From: Agrilutibacter niabensis
GTDB taxonomy: Bacteria > Pseudomonadota > Gammaproteobacteria > Xanthomonadales > Xanthomonadaceae
Length of the DNA stretch: 64,000 nucleotides
Assembly: GCF_042657165.1 (NCBI RefSeq)
Contig: NZ_JBHSNJ010000012.1
Span: 1,364,001-1,428,000 of the forward strand
Direction of reading: 5' to 3'
How positions within the stretch are numbered: the first letter of the stretch is position 1; each line of letters begins with the position of its first letter. The notes under the pieces are model-generated. The model was not told the origin of the DNA. It was given only the letters and a program-made list of their open reading frames with translations, and made no database searches. Of the stretch, positions 24,735 to 32,841 are shown one piece after another. Position numbers and translations under genes: made by a program.

Positions 24735-26789
24735 ATGAAGCCTTTCGCACGCCGGCTCGCGCTCACCGTTGCCCTGCTCCAGGTCCCGCTTTCCGCGATC
24801 GGCCAGGAGGCCAAGCCCTGGGAGAACGTCACCGACGGCCGCACCTACACGCCGGAGGACTTCGTGCGCTATTCGCCGCGCAATGCGCTGGCGATGCTGG
24901 AACAGGTGCCGGGCTTCGTGATCCGCGAGGCCGTGCAGGAGCGTGGCCTGGGCCAGGCGACGGGCAACGTGCTGCTCAACGGGCGCCGCATGTCGGGCAA
25001 GTCCAACGACGTGCTCGGGCAGTTGGGTCGCATCCCGGCCAACAACGTGGTGCGCATCGAGATCGTCGACGGCGCGACGCTCGACATCCCCGGGCTGTCG
25101 GGCCAGGTGGCCAACGTGGTGACCAAGGCCGGTGGGATCAGCGGGTCGTGGCAGTGGCGCCCGGACTTCCGCAAGTACTACACCGATCCGCAGTTCACGC
25201 GCGGCGAGGTGTCGGTGACTGGTGCGAAGGGCGCGTTCGATTACACGCTCGGTTTCAAGAACGAGGCCAACCACAGCGGCGCGGGCGGCCCCACCGATAT
25301 CTACAACGCCGACGGCAGTTTCCGCGAACACCGCGAGGACGAGTGGACCGGCGAGAACGATCCGCCGAAGCTGAGCGGGCAGCTGGCGTACCGCGGCACG
25401 GCGGGTGCGATCGGCAACTTCAATGCGTCCTACCAGCGGGTCTTCTTCGACTATGTCGAGGACGGCACGCGCACCGGGCCGGGCTTGCCCGATCGCGAGC
25501 GCAGCGTGCGTTCGCAGGAGCGCGGCTACAACTACGAGATCGGCGGCGATTACGAGTTCGGCCTGAGCAAGGGCCGGCTGAAACTGATCGGGCTGGACCG
25601 CTTCACCAACTCGCCGATAGAAGACCAGGTGGAGACGCGCTTCGCCGACGGCTCGCCCACGACCGGCGACCGCTTCACCCGCGAGGGCGACGCACGCGAG
25701 CGCATCGCGCGCGCGGAGTACCGCTGGAAAAAAAGCGGCGACTGGCAGGTGTCGGGCGAATACGCGTTCAACAGCCTGGATAGCGCGGCGGCGTTGTTCT
25801 CGCTCGATCCCGCTGGCGTCTACCAGCCGGTGCCGCTGCCCGGCGCGACGGCGACGGTGGAGGAAGATCGTTATGAGGTGATGGGCACCTACGGCCGCGC
25901 GTTGACGCCTAAGGCCACGCTGCAGGTCAGTGTGGGCGGCGAGTACTCGAAGCTGGCGCAGGTGGGCGCCGGTGGGCTGGTGCGCGAGTTCCGCCGGCCG
26001 AAGGGACTGGTGTCGCTGGCATGGAAGGCCACGCCCAGGCTCGACCTCAACATGAAGCTGCAGAGGCGCGTGGGACAGCTGGATTTCTACGACTTCCTCG
26101 CCTCGGTGGACCTCAACGACGGCCAGGCCAACGCGGGCAATCCCGACCTGGTACCGCCGCAGACCTGGGAACTGGAAGTCGAAGCGAATCGCAACCTGGG
26201 CGCCTGGGGCAACACCACCCTGCGGCTGTACAGCCAGCGCATCGACGACATCGTCGACACCATCCCGATCGGGGAGACCGGCGAGAGCCCGGGCAACATC
26301 GACCGGGCAACGCTGTATGGACTGGAGTGGAAAGGTACATTCGAACTGCAGCCGCTCGGCTGGAGTGGCGCGAAGATCAATACGCGGTTGCAGTGGCAGG
26401 AAAGTCGTTTGCGGGACCCGCTGACCGGCGAAACGCGCCCGATCAGCAACACGCTGAAGGACCTGACGCTGGTCGGCCTGCGCCACGACGTCCCCAACAC
26501 GTCGTGGGCCTGGGGCGGCGAACTCAGCTATGAGTTCTATTCGCGCGACTACCGGCTCACCGAAGTCGGGCGGATGTGGGAAGGCCCGGTCTGGGACTAC
26601 CTCTTCGTCGAACGCAAGAACCTGGGGAACATGACGACGCGCGTGGCCGTCACCAACCTGATCGGTGCGCGCAGCATGTGGGACCGTACTGTCTACGTGG
26701 ACCGTCGCACCGGGCCGGTCGACTTCCATGAGCTGCGCGACCGGCGCATCGGACCGATCTTTGCCTTTACGTTCTCGGGAAAGTTCTAG
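24735..26789 (+). CDS. TonB-dependent receptor-like outer-membrane protein
   Basis: 684 residues. Signal peptide to about residue 23 (LTVALLQVPLSAIGQ). A plug domain follows (ALAMLEQVPGFVIRE, VLLNGRRMSGKSNDV, VRIEIVDGATLDIPGLSGQV ANVV), then a long beta-barrel of alternating aromatic strands ending FAFTFSGKF with terminal Phe. No TonB box was securely identified in the short N-terminal stretch. Xanthomonad-type bacteria encode many such receptors for siderophores, cobalamin or plant and microbial oligosaccharides and peptides; the divergent S9 peptidase would fit peptide or peptide-derived ligand use, which is inference. Confidence 0.85.
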   Translation: MKPFARRLALTVALLQVPLSAIGQEAKPWENVTDGRTYTPEDFVRYSPRNALAMLEQVPGFVIREAVQERGLGQATGNVLLNGRRMSGKSNDVLGQLGRIPANNVVRIEIVDGATLDIPGLSGQVANVVTKAGGISGSWQWRPDFRKYYTDPQFTRGEVSVTGAKGAFDYTLGFKNEANHSGAGGPTDIYNADGSFREHREDEWTGENDPPKLSGQLAYRGTAGAIGNFNASYQRVFFDYVEDGTRTGPGLPDRERSVRSQERGYNYEIGGDYEFGLSKGRLKLIGLDRFTNSPIEDQVETRFADGSPTTGDRFTREGDARERIARAEYRWKKSGDWQVSGEYAFNSLDSAAALFSLDPAGVYQPVPLPGATATVEEDRYEVMGTYGRALTPKATLQVSVGGEYSKLAQVGAGGLVREFRRPKGLVSLAWKATPRLDLNMKLQRRVGQLDFYDFLASVDLNDGQANAGNPDLVPPQTWELEVEANRNLGAWGNTTLRLYSQRIDDIVDTIPIGETGESPGNIDRATLYGLEWKGTFELQPLGWSGAKINTRLQWQESRLRDPLTGETRPISNTLKDLTLVGLRHDVPNTSWAWGGELSYEFYSRDYRLTEVGRMWEGPVWDYLFVERKNLGNMTTRVAVTNLIGARSMWDRTVYVDRRTGPVDFHELRDRRIGPIFAFTFSGKF

Positions 26790-26878
26790 GCGGACAGCTG
26801 CCCGGATCCGGCGCCGGTCTAATGCGACCGGCGCTGTCAGTCTTCATCGGTCCGGTTGCCGGCGCCGATGTTCATCGC

Positions 26879-27457
26879 TCACATCCTCAGGTCGAGCTGT
26901 CCGAGCCGGAAGCGAGTGAACGTGATGGCGACGGTGATCATGATGGCGATCAGGACAGTCGCCACGGCGTGGAAGCGCTTGTTCCTGAAGATGGCGAGCG
27001 CCACCAGCGTCGTCGTGCCGCAGGTCTGCAGCAGCCGGAAAGGCACCACGAACGTGCGCACGCCGGTGACGGGCTCCAGGAACATGGCCCAGACGCCGGT
27101 GGCGGCGAGCATGCCGAAGAAGATCGCATGGGTGTCGTAGTAGTGGCGCTCGACGTCGATCCGCCCGTCGATGAGCTCGGGAACGGCGAGGTGGCTGGCG
27201 ATCACCAGCAGCGAGGGCCCGATCAGCACGTAGGCGAAGGTGCCGTAGGTCCAGTCCGTGACCGTGCGCAGCACCCAGAACGACCACCACATGTGCAGGT
27301 GCAGGACGATCAGCAGCACGACCCAGCTGGTGTGCAGCCAATAGAACCGGACGCGTCGCCGGATCTGCACGAAATTACCTATGCCCGCCAGGAGCTGCGT
27401 GAGCCCCAGGCCCACCACGATCGACACCATCACCGTCAGGTAGTTGAAGGCATCCAT
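26879..27457 (-). CDS. Six-helix inner-membrane protein, unknown family
   Basis: 192 residues from ATG 27457. Begins with DAFNYLTVMVSIVVGLGLTQ, a pattern common in uncharacterised proteobacterial membrane proteins, and continues with five more hydrophobic segments, the second rich in His/Trp (LIVLHLHMWWSFWVL). A cluster of histidines and tryptophans near the membrane interface might bind a cofactor, but nothing specific is known. Single gene. Confidence 0.7.
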   Translation of the reverse strand: MDAFNYLTVMVSIVVGLGLTQLLAGIGNFVQIRRRVRFYWLHTSWVVLLIVLHLHMWWSFWVLRTVTDWTYGTFAYVLIGPSLLVIASHLAVPELIDGRIDVERHYYDTHAIFFGMLAATGVWAMFLEPVTGVRTFVVPFRLLQTCGTTTLVALAIFRNKRFHAVATVLIAIMITVAITFTRFRLGQLDLRM

Positions 27458-27524
27458 CGCGTGCGTCCACGGTTTGGGCTAGACACCTAGCTTAATGTTC
27501 CCGCTTTTGTCCGGGGCCCGGCAA

Positions 27525-27840
27525 TTACGCCCGCTTTGTTGCGATCACCGTCCAGAACGAATCCAGGAACTCCTCCGCGAAGCGGATCGCACCCGGGGAG
27601 GCATCGCGCCTCCGCCGCCGATGGCGGTTGTCGCTCGTGGCCCCGGTTCACCAGAACATCGAGGCCGTTGCCGGCCAGCTGTTCGCGGTACCAGTCCAGC
27701 GGATAGAACTCACCGCAGGAATAGGCTTTCTGGTAGATCGCGGCGCGGTACCGCTGGGGAGTGCGGAGGGCTTCATCGTCGACGACGAGCCGCCCGTCAT
27801 TCCGTAGTACCGGCGTGCCGCGGGCAGGCCACCCGGTCGA
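27525..27840 (-). pseudogene. Decayed gene fragment with a frameshift
   Basis: On the minus strand a plausible coding frame (LVVDDEALRTPQRYRAAIY, then CGEFYPLDWYREQLAGNGLD) runs from about 27840 to 27630. A second frame continues as GAIRFAEEFLDSFWTVIATK and stops at 27525. Third-position GC supports each frame only on its own side, so the reading frame was broken around 27590-27640. The text weakly resembles the C-terminus of a SAM-dependent methyltransferase, but the family call is a guess. No intact start is seen. Confidence 0.4.
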
Positions 27841-27977
27841 TCCAGGCCAGTTAGCAAAAATGCACCTGCCTCTGCCGCTGAAGGCTGCTGCATCGCAACA
27901 ACCATCGATTGAACCGATGCGTCCGCGCACAGTACGTTCGCTATGGCGTCGCATGGCGCCGTCGAATGGAGAGCGTT

Positions 27978-28313
27978 ATGGGCAACTCACAATGGTTTGC
28001 GATCCCGGCCTGCACGATGCTGCTCGCCGGTGTCTGGGCAGGTGAGGCATTCGCAGGCGAGGTGAAGGGGCCTCCGCGCACCGTGGACAACACGAATTTC
28101 ACCGGAGCCAGGACCAACGCGAACTCGAACTGTGCCTACAGCGGTTTGAATGACTTCGACTCGGCGGATCCGGTAGGACAGATTCGTTCGATCGTCCAGA
28201 CCGCGGCCGACGCGTGGAAATACTACGGCCTGCCGCCCGGCTTCCCGGGCACGAGCGGAGCCTGCAAGGGCGGCACCAACGAGAACCGCGTGAAGAGTTC
28301 GCCCAGGTCCTGA
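27978..28313 (+). CDS. Small secreted hypothetical protein
   Basis: 111 residues from ATG 27978, with GGAG upstream. The N-terminus WFAIPACTMLLAGVWAGEAFA is a signal peptide; the mature part of about 84 residues has two cysteines (NSNCAYSGLN and GACKGGTN) and NFTGARTNANSNC. No known family. A GC-rich hairpin follows at 28332-28354. Confidence 0.6.
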   Translation: MGNSQWFAIPACTMLLAGVWAGEAFAGEVKGPPRTVDNTNFTGARTNANSNCAYSGLNDFDSADPVGQIRSIVQTAADAWKYYGLPPGFPGTSGACKGGTNENRVKSSPRS

Positions 28314-28331
28314 CCGGACCACACTTCGGGC

Positions 28332-28354
28332 GACGGCCTCCCCGATGGGCCGTC
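28332..28354. terminator. GC hairpin, possible terminator
   Basis: GACGGCC-N9-GGCCGTC, a perfect 7-bp stem, 18 bases after the small secreted-protein gene. It lacks a T-tract, so it may only be a transcript-stabilising hairpin. Confidence 0.3.
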
Positions 28355-28484
28355 CCCCGATCGGGTAAATGGGAATACGGGAACAGCCCCTGCACACTGC
28401 GCTGTTTGCGTCGGAGGCGCACTTCGGTCGCCGAATCGTCAGGAGGCCGGGCCGCGTCGGCAGGCGGAAATTCCCCTTGACCGG

Positions 28485-29042
28485 CTAGCCCCGCCAGTTG
28501 GCGTGCGTGCGCCAGAACCCGACGCTGCGCAGGTACGCCGCGCGGTCGAGCGGCACGCCCGAGCCGCCTTCATCCACGCCGAGCGCGTTGCGCATCATGG
28601 TGACCGGCGCCATCGGCGTCTCGATCGGATCGGCCGTATACATGCAGCCCACCACGCCCCAGTCGGCGGTGGTCGCCGTGCCTTCCTTCGCCAGTTGTTC
28701 GCGGCTGTAGAGGATGACGATCAGGTAGCCCGCCACCGGGGGCTCGAGCCCTTCGAACCAGCGCACCAGCACCGGCAGTTCGTCCTTGGTGCGCGCCTCA
28801 TAGTCCGAGCGCAGCAGACGACGGTTCTCGTCGGTGATCGGCACCGCGAGGCAGCGCGTCGAGGTCCAGTTGCGATGCACGTGCAGCTTGCAGAACGGCG
28901 CGTAGCCATCGAGCACCTTCACCGGCGGCACCTCGTTGAGGTGTCGCTCGAACTGCTCGGGCGTGCAGTCCTGGATGGTGTTGCGCCGCGGCTCGCGCGG
29001 GAACAGGCGGGTGCGGGCGAAGTCGGTGAGGATGATGGACAT
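28485..29042 (-). CDS. DUF3228 family protein
   Basis: 185 residues from ATG 29042 (a TTG at 29054 is possible). SIILTDFARTRLFPREPRRN, then CTPEQFERHLNE, LHVHRNWTSTRCLAVPITDE, and ADWGVVGCMYTADPIETPMA follow the DUF3228 pattern throughout, and the length is normal for the family. The family is conserved in bacteria and plants and has no assigned function. Divergent from the epimerase-like gene at 29201. Confidence 0.8.
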   Translation of the reverse strand: MSIILTDFARTRLFPREPRRNTIQDCTPEQFERHLNEVPPVKVLDGYAPFCKLHVHRNWTSTRCLAVPITDENRRLLRSDYEARTKDELPVLVRWFEGLEPPVAGYLIVILYSREQLAKEGTATTADWGVVGCMYTADPIETPMAPVTMMRNALGVDEGGSGVPLDRAAYLRSVGFWRTHANWRG

Positions 29043-29200
29043 GCGGCGAGGCAAGGTCGGAAGCGGCGCATTATCGGGTGTGGGGAATGGCCATAGCCAC
29101 GCCCTGCCCGTGCGCGTTCCGGCCCCGACGGGCGTCGCGCAGGGAGGCGCGGCCTACAATCCCTCCATCCCGGTGCATCCCGGGCGCCACCACCGGTGCC

Positions 29201-30094
29201 ATGAAGGTTCTACTGACGGGAAGTTCCGGCCGCATCGGCCGCGCCATCTTCGGCGCGATGGCCGAAGCGCACGAGATGGTCGGCCTGGACCGGCAGCCCT
29301 TCTCCACCACGCGCTTCATCGGCGACGTCGCCGACGCCAAGCTGCTGCGCGAAGCGATTGCTGGCGTGGAGGCCATCATCCACACCGCGGCGCTACATGC
29401 GCCGCATGTGGGCATCGTGGACGAAGCGGAGTTCGCGCGCGTCAATCTCGCGGGGCTGCGCCTGCTGGTCGACCTGGCCGCCGAGCATGGCGTGCGGACG
29501 CTCGTTTATACCAGCACCACCGCGCTCTACGGCGATGCCGTGCAACCGGGGCGCTGCACATGGATCGACGAGGCCACCGTGCCGCGCCCCAAGACCGTCT
29601 ACCACCGCACCAAGCTCGAGGCCGAAGCGCTGCTCGAGGCCGCGGCCGGCGCGGAACTGGGCGTGCGCGTGATCCGGATGTCGCGCTGCTTTCCCGAAGC
29701 GGCGGACCAGATGGCGGTGTACCGGCTCCACCGTGGCATCGATGCGCGCGATGTCGCCGATGCACACGTTGCCGCGCTGGGCGCCACTGGCGCCGCGTTC
29801 CAGCGCTACATCGCCAGCGGCCGCACGCCCTTCAAGCGCGAAGACGCCGACGCGCTCGCGCGCGATCCCCGCGAGGTGCTGGCGATGCGCTGTCCGGCGC
29901 TGGTCGATGCGTTCGAGCGCCGCGGATGGCTGCTCCCCCGCACCATCGACCGCGTCTACGACGCCGGCGCGGCCAGCGACGCCCTGGGCTGGCAAAGCCG
30001 CTACGGCTTCGAGGAAGTCCTGGCACAACACGACCACCGGAGCCTGGAGGTGCTGCCGCGTTCGCATTGGCATCGGGATCGCACCGCGGAGTAG
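29201..30094 (+). CDS. NAD-dependent epimerase/dehydratase family protein
   Basis: 297 residues from ATG 29201. Rossmann fold with the nucleotide-binding loop LLTGSSGRIGRAIF at the N-terminus, Asp30-region binding the adenosine ribose, IIHTAALHAP, and the catalytic Ser-Tyr-Lys set in TSTTALYGD and VYHRTKLEAE (YxxxK). Extended SDR of typical length. Substrate (sugar nucleotide or other) cannot be read. Ends just before a diverged GTAG-type repeat at 30091-30130. Confidence 0.85.
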   Translation: MKVLLTGSSGRIGRAIFGAMAEAHEMVGLDRQPFSTTRFIGDVADAKLLREAIAGVEAIIHTAALHAPHVGIVDEAEFARVNLAGLRLLVDLAAEHGVRTLVYTSTTALYGDAVQPGRCTWIDEATVPRPKTVYHRTKLEAEALLEAAAGAELGVRVIRMSRCFPEAADQMAVYRLHRGIDARDVADAHVAALGATGAAFQRYIASGRTPFKREDADALARDPREVLAMRCPALVDAFERRGWLLPRTIDRVYDAGAASDALGWQSRYGFEEVLAQHDHRSLEVLPRSHWHRDRTAE

Positions 30095-30130
30095 TCCACG
30101 CAGGGCGGGCTCAACCCCGCCTTACGCGTT
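30091..30130. repeat. GTAG/GCGGGC palindromic repeat, diverged copy
   Basis: AGGGCGGGCTCAACCCCGCC followed by TTACGCGTT; same organisation as the better copies at 43042, 43586, 44583, 53556 and 54316. The GTAG head is separated from the palindrome by a few bases and the last gene codon overlaps the head. Confidence 0.6.
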
Positions 30131-30229
30131 TTGCACACCCCCCGTGTTATTGGAGACGGCGCCCCGCAGCGACATTGGCTGCGCGCAGGCAATGATCCGG
30201 CCGGATCGGATTGGATACGGAGATGCCCG

Positions 30230-30709
30230 ATGATCAGCAAGAACACGATCTGCCTGTGGTACGACGGCACCGCGCTCGATGCCGCGACCTTCTACGCCAA
30301 GACATTCCCGGACAGCGCGGTGGGCACGATTCTTCGCGCACCCGGTGACTTTCCGGAGGGCAAGGAAGGCGACGTCCTTACCGTCGAGTTCACCGTGCTG
30401 GGCATCCCGTGCCTGGGATTGAACGGGGGGCCCGCGTTCAAGCACAGCGAGGCGTTCTCGTTCCAGGTGGCGACCGACGACCAGGCCGAAACGGACCGCT
30501 TGTGGAACGCGATCGTCGGCAACGGCGGCCAGGAAAGCGAGTGCGGCTGGTGCAAGGACAAGTGGGGCCTGTCGTGGCAGATCACGCCGCGCGCGCTGAC
30601 CGAAGCGATCAACGATCCCGACCGCGCGGCAGCCAGGCGTGCGTTCAACGCCATGATGGAGATGCGGAAGATCGATATCGCCGCAATCGAAGCGGCGCGG
30701 AAGGGCTGA
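30230..30709 (+). CDS. VOC-superfamily protein (PhnB-like)
   Basis: 159 residues from ATG 30230, preceded by ACGGAGA. Starts NTICLWYDGTALDAATFYAK and contains GFPCLGLNGG-type strand (LGIPCLGLNGGPAFKHSEAF), FQVATDDQAETDRLWNAIV, GGQESECGWCKDKWGLSWQI and a C-terminal helix with MMEMRKIDI. This is the PhnB/3-demethylubiquinone-methyltransferase-like branch of the vicinal-oxygen-chelate family, whose members are mostly of unknown function despite the annotation. Single gene. Confidence 0.85.
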   Translation: MISKNTICLWYDGTALDAATFYAKTFPDSAVGTILRAPGDFPEGKEGDVLTVEFTVLGIPCLGLNGGPAFKHSEAFSFQVATDDQAETDRLWNAIVGNGGQESECGWCKDKWGLSWQITPRALTEAINDPDRAAARRAFNAMMEMRKIDIAAIEAARKG

Positions 30710-30754
30710 AGGAGGACAGCGCCCGGGGTCGCCACGCCCCCGTTCGATTCTGGC

Positions 30755-31213
30755 CTACGCCTTCTGCAGGAACTTCGCGACGCCGAGCTTCAGACCCTTG
30801 CCGGGCAATGCCATCAGCGTCGACGTGCCGTGCGCAACCAGTTCGTCGCCTTCATCGAACACGCTGGCCTCGGCGTAGCTGATCTGCCTGCCCGCGCGCA
30901 GGCAGCGTCCCTCGGTGCGCAGGCGGCCGCCCGTTACCGCCTTGAGGTAGTTGAGCTTGAGGTCCACGTTCACGAGGCCGGCGTCCTCCGGCAGGCGCAT
31001 GAACACCGCCCAGAACGTCGCGGTATCGATCAGCGTGGCCAGCACGCCGCCATGCACGATCCCGAACGGCTGCATGTGGCGCTCACCCAGCGCGAGCTCT
31101 ATCCGGCAGCTGTCGAATTCCAGCGCGGCGATTGTCATCCCGATGAGGTGGGGATACGGCGCCGCGCGCACGCTGTCCTGGAGCGCGGCGACGTATGCGG
31201 GATTGGGAGTCAT
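30755..31213 (-). CDS. PaaI-type hotdog-fold thioesterase
   Basis: 152 residues from ATG 31213. Hotdog-fold hallmarks: HMQPFGIVHGGVLATLIDTA (the HGG segment with catalytic Asp downstream), NVDLKLNYLKAVTGGRLRTE, GRQISYAEASVFDEGDELVA. Typical of PaaI/YbgC-like acyl-CoA thioesterases acting on small or aromatic acyl-CoA. Substrate unknown; no catabolic genes adjacent. Confidence 0.85.
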   Translation of the reverse strand: MTPNPAYVAALQDSVRAAPYPHLIGMTIAALEFDSCRIELALGERHMQPFGIVHGGVLATLIDTATFWAVFMRLPEDAGLVNVDLKLNYLKAVTGGRLRTEGRCLRAGRQISYAEASVFDEGDELVAHGTSTLMALPGKGLKLGVAKFLQKA

Positions 31214-31331
31214 GGGCAAGCCGTCACGTGTGCGGGGAGATACGTTGCCAACATCGTACGCACCAAACCGGTCAGGTTCACTTCCGATGTTGGGATGGGG
31301 AGTTCGAACTGCCGCTATGGCTTTACGTCAC

Positions 31332-31787
31332 TCAAATCACGCCACTGCGATGCCAGATGGCCAGCAGGCCAATGCCGATGATCACATCGATCACCACACA
31401 CCACGGCACGTACCACTGCGGGATCGCAACCAGCGAAAACCGGGCGCGGTTGTGGTGCGCCAGGTCCCATGCCGCATGCGCGAAGTAGGCGATCGCGAGA
31501 AGCACCGGCCAGTACAGCAGGCCGAGCAGGCCGGCCACGGCGAACAGACCGGCGACGTTGAACTCGATCAGTTGCTGGCCGCTCGAGCCGTTGACCACGG
31601 CAAAGCCGAAGTAGATGCCGGCGATCAGCGCGATCAGCACGGCCGCGAACCCCAGCGACGCCTCGGGCGACAGGAACGCGTGCGGCAGCAGGGAACCGAT
31701 GCCTACTGCCATGCCGGTCATCAGCGGGCGGCGCGAGAATACCGACGCATGGAGATGGTCGTGTGGCTGGGCCGTCTTCGTGGACAT
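31332..31787 (-). CDS. Membrane protein, DUF6010-like
   Basis: 151 residues from ATG 31787, with CCGGAGAT upstream. Five hydrophobic segments, a HDHLHA N-terminus, IAYFAHAAWDLAHHNRARFS and IPQWYVPWCVVIDVIIGIGL. The YxxHxxWDxxHH arrangement resembles the DUF6010 group of uncharacterised membrane proteins; family call is from memory. The histidine-rich helix could bind a metal. Divergent from the gene at 32165. Confidence 0.65.
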   Translation of the reverse strand: MSTKTAQPHDHLHASVFSRRPLMTGMAVGIGSLLPHAFLSPEASLGFAAVLIALIAGIYFGFAVVNGSSGQQLIEFNVAGLFAVAGLLGLLYWPVLLAIAYFAHAAWDLAHHNRARFSLVAIPQWYVPWCVVIDVIIGIGLLAIWHRSGVI

Positions 31788-32164
31788 GACGATCTCCGGG
31801 TTCGACCGATTGGCGCGACTTCGCGACAGCACCGCCATTCGCTGCGATGTCAGCGACGCATGGCTGGTCGTGAGCGTGATGACCTGCTTCGAATCACGCC
31901 GATCCGGGTGCCTCCCGGAAATGTTCAGTCAAGCGCAGGGACCGGAGCGCCGCCAGCCGGCGCACGCTTTGCTTCGAGTTCGCGGTCTTTGCGAAGAACG
32001 CGAACCTGCCATGGTCGCGACGCCGCGACCATGGCGGCGAAACCGTTAACTGGCCGTGACGCAGCAGGGTCGTAGTCCGGGTGAGGCCGAAGGTTGTCGA
32101 TTCCCCGCCCCGCCGCTCGTCGAAGAAGACAGGCGGACATTCCAACCCGCCCAGGAAACCCGAC
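31788..32164. other. Divergent intergenic region with a long perfect hairpin
   Basis: 377 bases. Holds the 12-bp-arm inverted repeat at 32008-32035 (listed separately). No coding frame of plausible composition and no clear promoter boxes seen. Confidence 0.5.
32008..32035. promoter_or_regulatory. 12-bp perfect inverted repeat
   Basis: GCCATGGTCGCG-ACGC-CGCGACCATGGC, a perfect 12-bp stem with a four-base loop, 129 bases before the DHFR-like gene. There is no T-run on either side, so it does not look like a Rho-independent terminator. It could be an operator or a structured leader; it occurs once in the window. Confidence 0.5.
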
Positions 32165-32776
32165 ATGAGAAAGCTCATCGTTGCCGCCATGATCAGCCTC
32201 GATGGCGTGATGCAGGCGCCAGGCGGCCCGGAGGAAGACACCAGCGGCGGTTTCGTCTACGGCGGTTGGGTCTGGCCCTACGCCGACGCAGACGAAGAGG
32301 CGATGGGCGGCGCTTTCAAGCGTCCGTTCGAGCTGCTGCTCGGGCGCCGCACCTACGACATCTTCGCCGCGTACTGGCCGCACGTGCCGGAAGGTGCGCC
32401 GCACCAGCACATCGCCGACCTGTTCAACGGCGTCACCAAGCACGTCGCCACCCACCATCCCGAAACGCTCGCGTGGCAGAACAGCCGCGCCCTGGGCCCG
32501 GACATCGCCTCCTCGGTGCGCGAACTCAAGCGCGGCGATGGCCCCGACCTGCTGACCCAGGGCAGCAGCGAGCTCGTGCACCAGCTGCTCGCCACGGACC
32601 TGGTCGACGAACTGCGCCTGCTGGTCTACCCGGTCCTGCTCGGCCGCGGCAAGCGCCTGTTCGACGGCCACGCGCAAGCATCGGCCTTCCGGCTCGACGA
32701 GTCGAAGACCTCCAGCGGCGTGCTGATCACCCACTACATCCGCGAGGGCGAGGTGCGGACCGGTTCGTTTGCATAG
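32165..32776 (+). CDS. Dihydrofolate-reductase-like (RibD C-terminal fold) protein
   Basis: 203 residues from ATG 32165. LIVAAMISLDGVMQAPGGPE at the N-terminus, LLLGRRTYDIFAAYWPHV, LLTQGSSELVHQLLATDLVD and LRLLVYPVLLGRGKRLF are standard for the DHFR/RibD_C-like family. Members are often called dihydrofolate reductase family proteins but are not the housekeeping enzyme; real substrates are unknown. Ends at a strong bidirectional terminator. A second, diverged member is at 54455-55045. Confidence 0.85.
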   Translation: MRKLIVAAMISLDGVMQAPGGPEEDTSGGFVYGGWVWPYADADEEAMGGAFKRPFELLLGRRTYDIFAAYWPHVPEGAPHQHIADLFNGVTKHVATHHPETLAWQNSRALGPDIASSVRELKRGDGPDLLTQGSSELVHQLLATDLVDELRLLVYPVLLGRGKRLFDGHAQASAFRLDESKTSSGVLITHYIREGEVRTGSFA

Positions 32777-32793
32777 CGCGGACCGAATGAAAG

Positions 32794-32817
32794 AACGCCC
32801 CGGCAAGCCGGGGCGTT
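32794..32817. terminator. Bidirectional Rho-independent-like hairpin
   Basis: AACGCCCCGGC-AA-GCCGGGGCGTT, perfect 11-bp arms, followed by TGTTG on the plus strand and by TCTTTC on the minus strand. It sits between the convergent DHFR-like and S1 protease genes and can serve both. Confidence 0.8.
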
Positions 32818-32841
32818 GTTGTCCTGCACTGGCGCGAACGA

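Noticed and set aside
32165..32776. Housekeeping dihydrofolate reductase (folA)
   Set aside because: Sequence fits the RibD C-terminal-like family and not FolA; no trimethoprim-type inference is justified.
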